This document shows, one piece after another, positions 24,346-34,435 of a DNA stretch of 64,000 bases (its first letter is position 1; each line of letters opens with the position of its first letter). Origin of the DNA: Eumeta japonica (lineage: Eukaryota; Arthropoda; Insecta; Lepidoptera; Psychidae); NCBI GenBank assembly GCA_005406025.1, contig BGZK01000853.1, forward strand, positions 124,001 to 188,000, read 5' to 3'. The notes beneath the pieces were generated by a model. That model saw nothing but the letters and a program-made list of their open reading frames with translations. It made no database searches and was not told where the DNA came from. A program made the position numbers and the translations under genes.

Positions 24346-26310
24346 ATGGCTTCTAAGAAACTAGAAGAGATATGTCGTCAAGATGTTTTTATTCAGAAAC
24401 CTTTTGAATCGAGGTTGTTTTGGAACGAATCAGTACAATGTGTACTGACTGATAAGGGTTTATGTGTTTTTACTTATTCAATAAATCTAAACTCTGTAAA
24501 TAAAAATATTGACACTGTTGCTACCTACGTGCTTTGTCCTAGAACAAGCCCGGCTGAAATTGTAATACCCAGTGGATTTATGAAAAAACAGATGAGTAAT
24601 TTGCATTTTTGTCAATTTATGGTAAACCCTACGCTTTGGCCCCATAACGCAAATTTTGTTCAAGATTTTGCGACTATCACTTCGTGCAAATGGTCGCCGC
24701 GTGATTTGATTCATAATAATGGGTATGCAATATCTGTACTCAATAATCTAGGTTCTGTAAATATCTTTATACAATCAAGATATGGTTGGACTAATATTTT
24801 AGATTTATCGAAAATGATCGTGAATGAATTTACGTCTTCAGAGACTTATGTGAAAGCGAACGACTTTGAAACAATAAAAAAACATTGTGAGATTGTTGAA
24901 ACATCTGCTGTATGTTGGCAACCAGAATTAATGTTTATGGATTCATGCTTGTTTGTTACTTCTCAAAAAAATGGAGACTTGCTTTTTTGGCAGATTAAAT
25001 CAGAAAACTTTAAACAATTAAATGCACAATGCATTAGCAATATTCAAAGTAACATTGGTGTAATAAACAATTTGATGTGGATATCAAAAGATAAAAATGA
25101 GTTTATGTTAATGTGTTGTATAGTATCTGGGGATGTTTATAACATCTTCTTTAAAATTGAAAATGACAAAGTGGTGATGACCAAATGTATTACTCTGTGG
25201 AGTCATCAGGACAAAATGATTGTCAAATACATTGAGTATACTAAAATAAATGAACAAACAGTCATTCTGTACACAAAACATAGGCATTTAATAATACAAT
25301 TAATTGATACTCACGGAAGTATTGTATCTCAGTATGTTGATAATGTTAATGACTACAAAATTACCACGTTATTACAAAATTGTGGGCACTTTTACATCAG
25401 TACAATAAATTGCAGAATATATGAAATAATGATTTCTGTAAATGATTCCTGCTTAAACGTAAGTTTATCAGAATTTATTATTAAGAATTCATATTCCAAT
25501 TACTATTTGTATAGCTTTTGCCTATCCCCAAACAATCTTTTATGGACTTTGAATATGAATTACAAAGAAATCAGAATCAGAAAGATACCACCAAAAATTG
25601 ATTTGATGTATTTGGCCATTGACGACAGTGGTACTGAACTATCTTTACTTTTAAATAATCCTTCCCATAGGTTAACAAATATGTATGATTGTATAGAACT
25701 CATCAGATGTAAAGTTATAAAAAATAAATTAATGCCCAGAATTGACTATGATCAACTGTATTCAGAATCACAAGAAGATATTTACAAGCTAAAATTATAT
25801 CTGTCATTAACAATTATCTATAACACATTAATGAAAATTACTCATCATTCTTCACTTAAACTACCTGAAACATCTGTTGAAAAACTCAAAGAAATGATAC
25901 TATTGAGACATGCTGTTAATTTAGTTAGAAATATAAATCAAATATATAAATCTTGTAGTGGACAGTTAAATGACACCCAAAATAATGTATTTATTGGGTG
26001 TTTTCATTTTTTAAATTATTATTGTGAAAAATATAAAGAAAATATCAACCAGTACATCGATCCAGATACTAAGACGGGTGTTCAAATGATGAAAAATAAA
26101 TGTATATGCTGTGAAGAAGAATTGGTAGGCTTCACTTGTAAAGAAAGTCATGTTAATCCATTCTGTTCATTAACTTTTACACCGATCAATTCTGATGAAT
26201 ATCTTGTTTGTAAAGCATGTGGAGCTGTGTGTAGAAGTGATCTTTATGCAGAAAAGCCAATGTGTATATTTTGTGATTTATACATGGATGATTATTTTTT
26301 ACTGAAATGA
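24346..26310 (+). CDS. GTF3C4: General transcription factor 3C polypeptide 4-like (TFIIIC90), intronless
   Basis: 654 residues in one exon, from ATG at 24346 to TGA at 26308-26310. Codons continue in frame upstream to 24310 but contain no earlier ATG. The N-terminal half has the beta-propeller character of the TFIIIC delta subunit, with the family-like CKWSPRD near 127. The C-terminus is a cysteine-rich zinc-binding domain (zf-TFIIIC type) with cysteines near 586, 588, 589, 598, 607, 622, 625, 629, 640 and 643, including CKAC and CIFC pairs. The family is part of the TFIIIC complex that binds A and B boxes and recruits TFIIIB at tRNA genes; human GTF3C4 is longer (822 residues). An AATAAA overlaps the 3' end at 26312. 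It lies divergent to kz. The assignment rests on the C-terminal zinc domain plus overall architecture. Confidence 0.82.
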   Translation: MASKKLEEICRQDVFIQKPFESRLFWNESVQCVLTDKGLCVFTYSINLNSVNKNIDTVATYVLCPRTSPAEIVIPSGFMKKQMSNLHFCQFMVNPTLWPHNANFVQDFATITSCKWSPRDLIHNNGYAISVLNNLGSVNIFIQSRYGWTNILDLSKMIVNEFTSSETYVKANDFETIKKHCEIVETSAVCWQPELMFMDSCLFVTSQKNGDLLFWQIKSENFKQLNAQCISNIQSNIGVINNLMWISKDKNEFMLMCCIVSGDVYNIFFKIENDKVVMTKCITLWSHQDKMIVKYIEYTKINEQTVILYTKHRHLIIQLIDTHGSIVSQYVDNVNDYKITTLLQNCGHFYISTINCRIYEIMISVNDSCLNVSLSEFIIKNSYSNYYLYSFCLSPNNLLWTLNMNYKEIRIRKIPPKIDLMYLAIDDSGTELSLLLNNPSHRLTNMYDCIELIRCKVIKNKLMPRIDYDQLYSESQEDIYKLKLYLSLTIIYNTLMKITHHSSLKLPETSVEKLKEMILLRHAVNLVRNINQIYKSCSGQLNDTQNNVFIGCFHFLNYYCEKYKENINQYIDPDTKTGVQMMKNKCICCEEELVGFTCKESHVNPFCSLTFTPINSDEYLVCKACGAVCRSDLYAEKPMCIFCDLYMDDYFLLK

Positions 26311-26311
26311 C

Positions 26312-26317
26312 AATAAA
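26312..26317 (+). terminator. Polyadenylation signal of GTF3C4
   Basis: AATAAA two bases after the stop codon. A later signal may be used instead. Confidence 0.4.
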
Positions 26318-27320
26318 AAAATATTTTGGTTTTCAATGCATTTTCACTGTTTTTGGGGCAATGTCATTGATATATTGTATATTTTTGATGTATAAGCTCA
26401 CGCTTCTGTCTTAAAAGAGTGGGTAGACACCATAAGTATTTACTTGATATGACCATTCTATATTCCACTCTCTTAGAACATGACTTCCATAAATCTTTTC
26501 TAAATGAACACTACCAAAATATATTAGAATGAACTATTACCCATATTTTATATAATTTCAGTTGTGATTAGTAACATTTGTCAGAATTATCCATAGTGAT
26601 AATTATTTTTGGACATTTTGATTTCAATACTTGTCTATACTCTAACAGAATAATTATTTTGTTTTTTAAACTGCAAAATCACAGCCATATATGGAGAGAA
26701 GTAAAAGTGACAAGAAAAAACAATAACTTTTAATTTTTTTTTTTATCTCATTTGCCTGTTTGTCTGCGCACATCTCTGAAATTACTGAATGGTTTTAATG
26801 AGGTTTTCACTGGTAGATAAAGCTTAGTTTGGAGCAGAAAAAGTTTTATTTCATTGAAACTGGTTGTAAGAAAAAAAAGTTATCCTCAAAGTGGGGTAGT
26901 GGGAATGTATGAACATCCCCACAGAGGTAAAAAAGAAGTATAAAAATTCTTTCCCAGATTGAAAGTTAAATTACCCTCGTGTAATATAGCCTATATTTTA
27001 TTTTGATATTAACATTTGCCCTGGCTTCATACAAATTGCAACGGTGAGCAATATTTGGAATTAAGAGCAGGACGGGCAGCCGAATCGATTGAGAATGCTA
27101 CCGAGGTTAAAACCGAGTATCAGATCATGATTAGAATCAAGAGCGTGACTGGGTTCGATTAAGAACATGCCAGAACTAGAATAAAAACCGAGAATAAGAT
27201 TGGGATTAACAGCAAAATCTTTCCATATAAAAGGTGGAAAAACACATCTTACGTCCAATGTGGCGAAGTCGTAGGCGGAAATCCAGTATATTTATATTAC
27301 CTGAAAACTTTTTACATATA
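26318..27320. other. Gene-free region with dispersed repeats
   Basis: Holds a diverged copy of the TCTGTCTG-type repeat at about 26740-26900 and a degenerate GAATCAAGAGC-type repeat at about 27056-27215. No gene is visible. Confidence 0.5.
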
Positions 27321-27818
27321 CAGTGGAATCACAATAACTGGAACCTCGTTAAGTCGAAATCCTCAGTAAGTCGAAAAAAATTGCCATTCCCTTCCGATGA
27401 ACCCCTAAATATGCGGTATCTCGAATTATTTCGACTTTTTAACTCGAACCAAAAATTATTTCCCTACGTAGTATTGATAATACATATTTATACTCTATAA
27501 CTCGAATTTCAAAATGGAGACTCCGTAAGTCGTAGTTGGTAAAATATAATGACGTTTTACTTGGAATTCCCCGAAATAATAGCAATAAATTCCAAAATGA
27601 ATGTTCGGGTTAGGGGCTTCTTATCTATTGTTTTTATTTTCTACACGTGCAATGAATGAATACATTCATGAAATTTTCTAAGTAACACAGCTGTGAACGT
27701 TATGTTTGTTCCTTGTCGACACAGTCATATGTATCTCGAAGTTCTTGTTAAGTCGAAAACTCGTTAACTCGAATTTTCTTGCATTTCCCTTGACATTCGA
27801 GCTATTAAGAATCCACGG
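27321..27818. mobile_element. pogo/Tigger-like non-autonomous element
   Basis: The left end begins CAGTGGAATC and the right end in reverse complement begins CCGTGGATTC; TA lies on both sides (27319-27320 and 27819-27820). Both ends are followed by repeated AACTCGAA and AAGTCGAA words. This TIR style, with serial CTCGTTAAGTCGAAAT-like units, is characteristic of pogo/Tigger-type elements (family knowledge). At 498 bp with no transposase, it is a MITE. Confidence 0.7.
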
Positions 27819-29594
27819 TAAATCTTACATACTAACTATCCCGGCAGACGTTGTTCGACACTTTCTTGTAGCTGACTTACCCGTATAGTTAATGCCCGCA
27901 GCTGTGCCAACACGGATGTGAAATTAATTTATTTTTCTTTTCTATCGATCAATGTCAATTTCATTTCTGATTCCGAATCCAGTCACACTTTCGATTCTGA
28001 TCATGGTCCTGTTCTTGATTCTGCTCTCCATCCCGCTTTTAATTCCGATTTTGCTACCAATCACGATTCCGATTTGAACGAAGTCGGAGGTTAGTATCAT
28101 AATGAAATATAGCCAATATTACTGGAGAATAGTGTAGCTTTCTATGAGTAAATCAATTTCTAAAATCGGTGCAAGGGTTTGGTTCAATAATACAAATACA
28201 TGGTCAAAGTTGCCGACAAATCTTATTAGATATTATAATAAATTTAACATGAAACATTCCAGTCGCTCTTTAAGTTTTGATCCTGTCTCCACATTCGTTT
28301 TCGACTCCAGTCCCATTCTCTAAAATCAGTCCCTGTCCCACTTTCAATCTGATTCTGGTCCTTTTTTCGATTCTGCTTCTAATCCAAGCTTTCAATTCCG
28401 ATTTTGCTACCAGTCCCAGCTCCGATTTGAAGAAATGGGAGCAATACTTCAGTAATTCAGCAATTAGAATATCAGAATAAAATATTACCTATATTACTCA
28501 AGAATAGAGAAGCTTTCTATGAGTTAAAGAATTATTGCAATCTTCTTAGAAATATAAACTCATGGATAAAGTCGAGGGTAAATGTTAGCAGCCTAATTTG
28601 CTCAAGAATAGTACAAATATCTATCAGTGAAAGAATTCGGTTCATTGGTTTGGTTTAACAGTACAAATATATGGATGAAATCGAGGAAAAACGCTAGTTT
28701 TTTTAAAAAAAACCTTCCACGGTATACACTCATTTTACCAAAGTTTCACCATAATCACATCAATGGATTAGGTTAGAGGATAGAGACAAATATACTTACG
28801 TAGAGTATATGTAGAGTACAAACATAAGTGCTTATACTGATTTTTATTTATATAGATAGCTTTAGCCCGATGAACGTAGAACGATTTCCTATGTACATCT
28901 TTTGTATCGATTGATGACGCCGTGACCATCATGATTCCAATCCCGTTTCTAATTCTTAATTTTGTTTCGATTTAACACCGATTCCGGTTTCACTTTTGAT
29001 TCGATTCCAATAAATTATGCTATTTTTGAGGGTTTTTTTCACACAGGAATTCAAAAAAATATCGTTACAAAAAGTACCCTAAATGTAGCCCCGTAAACTC
29101 ATCTACTTTCCCATGACAGCCGCATCGTGATCTGTTCATGATCTGTTCAGCCGTTTCAAAGATACCTTGAACAAACCGACAGACAGATAGATACAAATGG
29201 TTATTACTTTTATACAGACCTTATCCTGATAATAATGAAAACAACAAAAAAATTTATGCAATTTAATGCAGTCGTTCAGAAGTGCTGCGCTTTCATACAT
29301 TTTGAGGATTCATTTTTATTTATATAAATAAAATAATAGATCATTACAACACTTGAAAACAATCATCAAATTGACATCTATTGGCTCATCACCCATTTAT
29401 ACAACTAAACTACTTCATCTATGCGTTAATGTATGTGCGTTAAGTTCTGAATACCACATTCAAGTTATTCTAATCCCATTTATTATTTTAAATTACGACT
29501 TATTATCAAACTCTCTCGAAAATTAACCATAAATCTCCCTTCACACTTTTTGGCACCGGTTATTCATACAAACCGGTTATTGATATAGTGTTAT
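27819..29594. other. Gene-free region with degenerate GATTCC repeats
   Basis: Degenerate pyrimidine-rich arrays (GATTCCGAT, GATTCTGGTCC and similar) lie at about 27955-28085, 28275-28440 and 28920-29010. The first two share a long similar stretch ending GATTTTGCTACCA, so they are copies of one unit. The rest is AT-rich and shows no gene. Confidence 0.5.
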
Positions 29595-29921
29595 TACCAT
29601 CGAAATAGAAAAGCATAGATCTATAACGTCGAACAAATTTACGTTCATTCATGGCACATAAACACCCACAAATGTAAATGAGGATATACGACATATTTTT
29701 AAACAAACTAAATCTCTTACAAAGGACCTTATCATTATTCGTTTTAGATGTGATTTCGAATGACCCTGCTATTTCTTAACCGAATAGAAAGAACAAGAAC
29801 ACAAGGTGAACATCTGTATGGTGGCGAAACTAACATCGTATGCCACACCTACTACGAAGCCAATTTCGTTTAGTTATTTGTTTATGTACGAATACTTCTA
29901 TGCTTTTCTATTTCGATGGTA
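29595..29921. mobile_element. 327-bp MITE with perfect 24-bp inverted ends
   Basis: 29595-29618 and 29898-29921 are exact reverse complements (TACCATCGAAATAGAAAAGC and four more bases). No coding sequence inside. I cannot see a clear target duplication, so the family is open. Confidence 0.65.
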
Positions 29922-32071
29922 TTTGCTTTTTAGGGGCCATTTTTTAATAACGTAAGGCCAATTTTGGCCATTTTTAACCCCCCCTTTCCCTTGGTAAGAA
30001 CACATAAGATTTCTCAGACTCCCTCACCCCTTTCTTACGTAAGATTTTATTTCGTTTTAGAAAAGGATCGATTGCATTTAAACTCATGATTGACGTAAAT
30101 CAAGATTTTTATTTTTTAAAACGTAATTGTGGTTATACAATATACTCCCGAGGAGAGAACTAATTGTTTGAGCGTCATGCGAAAAGTGGCTTGTGAGCGA
30201 AGAAACCAGTGCAACGCAAAAACTTTAATTTGTAATACACAACTCAGCATTAAAATCTGTGAATGAACAATAAATCACCCCTACTTTTCCATTCTTAGGG
30301 TAGGATTTTATTTTCCAAATTTATATGGGACCAACTTCGGGTCTTTCCAGTAAAAAAAGAATGACAAAATCGGACTACTCTGTTGAAAGTTATATGTGGT
30401 CATACACAAAAATATATATATACGTCGACTTGAGAACCTCCTCCATGTTTTTTCGTCATTAAAAAAATACTTTCAGATTATTTGAAACGTTGACAAAATT
30501 CATTTCAAAGGCCTTTAAAATATTGGTATATCTGTCTGTCCATTTATTAACAAACTCCATAAACACGACTAGACAGAATTTTATATTTGGTGTGGTGATT
30601 CTTTATATCTAACGTAACATATATCTATAATAGTTTTTATCCCGTTTCGCTTCTATTTTATTTATTATGTATATTTTGAAAAGAACCAAAATTTAGATCG
30701 AGACTAGAAACTGAATTAAAAGCGGAATCAGGGTTGGAATTGGAAGCAGAAACAAGATCGGGGTCATGGTTGACAGCCCTTAACATTCGATATGGCCACA
30801 AGAGTTTACGAGATATGAGCCTTCATCCTCCACAACGTACTGTTTTGGGCTACCTGTAGCCAATGTGGTCTGCGACCCTGATCAGATCGTTCGTCCATCT
30901 AGTGAGCGACCATCCCACACTGCGACGTAGAGTTCGTAGTCGCCACTAAAGAACTTTTCTTCCCCAGAATTTATCGGTTCTATGAGTGATGTGGGCTACC
31001 CATTGGTAATTGAACTTATTGATTCTATTAATCCTTGCGTTGCATCAGTTATCCCGGTTCTGCAAATTTTCTCGGTGCGAAGTTTATTTCGTAAAAAAAT
31101 CGTAAACACAACTCGAATTACATTACGATTTTTGGTACACTGTCTTATATAAATTAAAAAGATTTAACACAAAAGTTATATTCCGCTTTTATTTTTATTT
31201 TTAGCTTTATTCTAGGTCATTAATAAAAGCGTGAATTCGTATAGTCTTTTCGCAAACCGCTCATCCGTTACACCTCCTTCAATACACCTTTATTGCTTGG
31301 TTTCCTATACTTGTTAATTACTCACAGTATAACTCCACAAACACATCGTGCTTCTAAATATCTTAAGCAACTCAATACTGCATACGTCTAATCCTTCTCG
31401 AACAATCTAGAGCCTAAATACACTACAGCATGGTCAATAGTACTGCCCTGCATTTTATGGACTTTAAACAGCCACAACAAAATTATCATTAACATCCTTA
31501 TCTCGGACGTTCAGTGATTATTTGCAAAATCGACAATTGTGTTCGACAGCCAACTATGATATCATCAAATTAACTGAATGACAAATCTCACTGTTTTGAT
31601 AGGCAGCATATCTGCATCATCATGAAGAATTGAAACGCAAATTTGTCGACAAAGTTTCTGTTCCGATAGTCAAATATTATATTTTAAAATCAATAGAACC
31701 CAATAGATTTCTGTCAACGTCATGGATTTAGTAGGTACAGTGCCCCTGGAGCACTAGTATTAGAGAATCGAAGATTGAAATCATCATACCATTAGGTATA
31801 TTGCCATTGAAAATAAATTTATTTGCAAAGTTTGAAGTGAATTGCCCTTAAAAAATCTGTTGCAAGATTTGAAACGAAGTGAAGCTAAAGAATAGCTTTT
31901 AATTTTGCCTACGCCTATGGATAAATGTGGCCGAAGATCGGGTAAATTATGAATTTCCTGAATCGTAAATGAAATGATTATCGTCACCGAGCCGAAACCA
32001 CTTAATAAAATGGACGCATCCATGTTAATCATATTTTAGAAAAAAAAATTGTAATGTATGCTGGGACACAT
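29922..32071. other. Repeat-rich region without host gene
   Basis: Contains a possible TTAA-type MITE end near 29933, a dispersed repeat at about 30525-30775 that matches the reverse complement of 46970-47300, and the RTE fragment at 30780-31065. Nothing coding is seen at 31066-32071. Confidence 0.5.
30780..31065 (-). pseudogene. RTE-clade retrotransposon fragment (RT C-terminal end)
   Basis: Read on the minus strand it gives WVAHITHRTD, WGRKVL, then a stop, then RRSVGW and LTRWTNDLIRVA. These match in order the conserved C-terminal tail of RTE-type reverse transcriptases (W-x-GH-x-AR, RWGRKVLEW, GRRSVGRPP, RWTDDL pattern; family knowledge). Stops and substitutions show it is dead. Confidence 0.7.
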
Positions 32072-32881
32072 AGTAGAAGTGAAACTTCAACGGACAAATG
32101 GTAAAATGAATCGCAACAAAATTCTTTTTAACTTAAAGTTTTATGGGCAGATTATTAATGTACTTGTCCAATTTGAAAACTTGCCCGTAAAACTTCAAGT
32201 TACAAAAAAATTGTTGCGTTTCGTTTTGCCACTTGTCCGTTGCGATTTATTTTCCCAGTTGTCCGTTGCCATTCATTTTTCCACTTATCCGTTGCTGTTC
32301 GTTTTTCCACTTATCCGTTGCCATTTGTTTTTCCACTTATCCGTTTTTTTCCACTTGTCCATTACGATTTGTTTTTCCAGTTGTCCGTTGCCATTCGTTT
32401 TTCCACTTATCCGTTGCTGTTCGTTTTTCCACTTATCCGTTGCCATTTGTTTTTCCACTTATCCGTTGCCATTCGTTTTTCCACTTATCCGTTGCTGTTC
32501 GTTTTTCCACTTTTCCATTGCCATTTGTTTTTCCACTTATCCGTTGCCATTCGTTTTTCCACTTATCCGTTGCCATTTGTTTTTCCACTTGTCCGTTGCC
32601 ATTCGTTTTTCCACTTATCCGTTGCATTCGTTTTCCATTAATTCCATTCCATTCCATTCCACCATTCCATTTCCACTTATCCGTTGCATTCCGTTCCATT
32701 CCATTGCATTCCGTTGTTCCATTCCATTCCACTCCATTTATTTGTTTTCCGTTTTCCATTATCCGTTGCCATTCGTTTTTCCACTTATCCGTTGCGATTC
32801 GTTTTGCCATTTGTCCGTTGCAATTTGTTTTTCTACTTATCCGTTGCTATTCGTTTTTCCACTTAAAGTTTCACTTCTACT
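32072..32881. mobile_element. Foldback/MITE-like element containing a minisatellite
   Basis: AGTAGAAGTGAAACTT at 32072-32087 recurs inverted at 32866-32881, with TA on the outer side. Just inside the left end is an inverted single copy of the unit that is amplified as the array at 32212-32868. The array is therefore an expansion of subterminal element sequence. No coding sequence is supported. Confidence 0.7.
32212..32868 (+). repeat. 26-bp minisatellite, about 25 units, with an internal CATTC microsatellite
   Basis: The unit is CCACTTATCCGTTGCCATTC followed by GTTTTT, with variants TTGTCC, GCTGTT and GCGATT. Around 32630-32760 the array collapses into CATTC pentamers. Because 26 is not a multiple of 3, one array reads open in three frames on the plus strand and one on the minus strand, which produces long spurious reading frames. 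Confidence 0.9.
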
Positions 32882-33280
32882 ACTGCAAATTATGATTTGG
32901 TTAGGTTAAGTATATTTTAATGAATGTATTTGTTATTCAAACATATTTCATTTTATCAAGCAAAAAAACTGAATTCAATCCGGGACCAAAAAAAATTCAT
33001 AGTCTACTCTAAAATTATATGCATACAAAGGAACATTAACAAATGCACATTTTTCGTCATCAATCTTCATTCGGCTCATCTGCGTTATAATCAATGAAAG
33101 ATACAATCGACTTATGGTAACTAAAATATTTTAAAAAATTAAAACTTGAGATTCCAGTCTATTTTTATTAATACGTTTTTTACACATACCGCAAGTAGAG
33201 ACAATGATGCCCAACCACGTGAGGAGCGGAGATAAGAAAACAATAGCTGAGCACACGCCGCCGGAACTGTAGCGGAGACA
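32882..33280. other. Gene-free interval
   Basis: AT-rich at first, GC-richer after about 33200. No feature beyond the target site of the next MITE. Confidence 0.5.
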
Positions 33281-33418
33281 CAGTCCTGGATTTGTCAATA
33301 GGCCGTGTAGGCCGCGGCCTAGGGGCGGCAGATTTCAGAAAATTATTATTTTAGAAAGGTATATGGGGCGGCGGAAATAAAGTGGCCTATACTTATAAAA
33401 GATATAAATCCACCACTG
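33281..33418. mobile_element. 138-bp hAT-type MITE with perfect 8-bp TSD
   Basis: Begins CAGTCCTGGATTT and ends, in reverse complement, with CAGTGGTGGATTT. CGGAGACA is present exactly on both sides (33273-33280 and 33419-33426). The 8-bp duplication and CAGTG-type ends are hAT hallmarks. The interior is GC-rich. Confidence 0.85.
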
Positions 33419-34435
33419 CGGAGACATATTACATGTACAGCATCTGCTCAGCTGTCCCTCCTTCCCCCCCTATCCCTCCCTCACCACGCGGCTATGCATT
33501 ATATCCTTTTAATACAGCCGTTACCCTCTCTCCGCCACCGCCAGCCTTTCTGTCCCTCCACCGCTGCCACCTCTAACCACGCGATATATCGTCTACCCCC
33601 TCCACGAGGCCTTAACGCTTTTCGTGACAGAAAAAAATCCTAATACCCCCCGGCTATATACAAGTTTCACTTCAAAAAACTACAAAAGTTTCAAGAAAGT
33701 AGAGATGCGTTGTAATTTACAAATTAATGGTCGGACAATTTTAGAAACAACATACAAAATATGTTACGGACGACGACATCACGCTATGAATACTTTAAGT
33801 CGTATTTACATAACATTGGTTATAATATATAAATTTGTATAGCTATATATAAAACGTTATTGTACGTAAAATAATGTAAATATAGTAGGTACACATGTTA
33901 ATTATAGGCGACCGTGTTCGTAAAGTGCATTATTATTGTAATTTCGTAATTGTATTAATTAAAGTTCGACTTGTTTCTATATGAAAGATGTAATATAACA
34001 TAAGGAATCGGATAGACAATAAATAATTGTTTTTCATGTATTTCATTTTCCCTAAAATGTTGAATGAACATATTTGTTTCATTACACGTCCTGTAGACTG
34101 TCAGCATGTCCTATGGACATACTCGATAGATATATCCGGGCCATTTGGTAACTGCCAGAATCGTATGGCTTTATGACCCAAAATTATAAAAGTTAGGCAT
34201 TTAGGGCATACAGCCAGCTCGCTACTACACACGGAGACGATATGAAGGACGAAGATCTATAAAATAATAATGAAAAAATGGGATAACAACAGGTTACGGT
34301 GTCCACACGCAACCTGTTTAATTGCTCTACTCGTATATTAAAATAGAAACACGGAAACGGTCTAGAATTTGTAGCATTTATGATTAATTGTGTTTTTATG
34401 TAAATATTGTGTTTTAATATTTAATAATTTTAATA
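33419..34435. other. Gene-free interval with a pyrimidine-rich tract
   Basis: A C/T-rich tract lies at about 33445-33610. The remainder is AT-rich without a supportable gene. Confidence 0.5.

Noticed and set aside
27130..27150. GGTTCGA-like word resembling a tRNA T-loop
   Set aside because: No acceptor stem, D-arm or anticodon arm around it; it is part of the degenerate repeat.
32058..32909. Reading frames of 283, 220, 133 and 125 codons over the minisatellite
   Set aside because: A 26-bp unit without stops keeps several frames open at once. The peptides are simple repeats of HLSVAICFSTYPL-like units with no family match.
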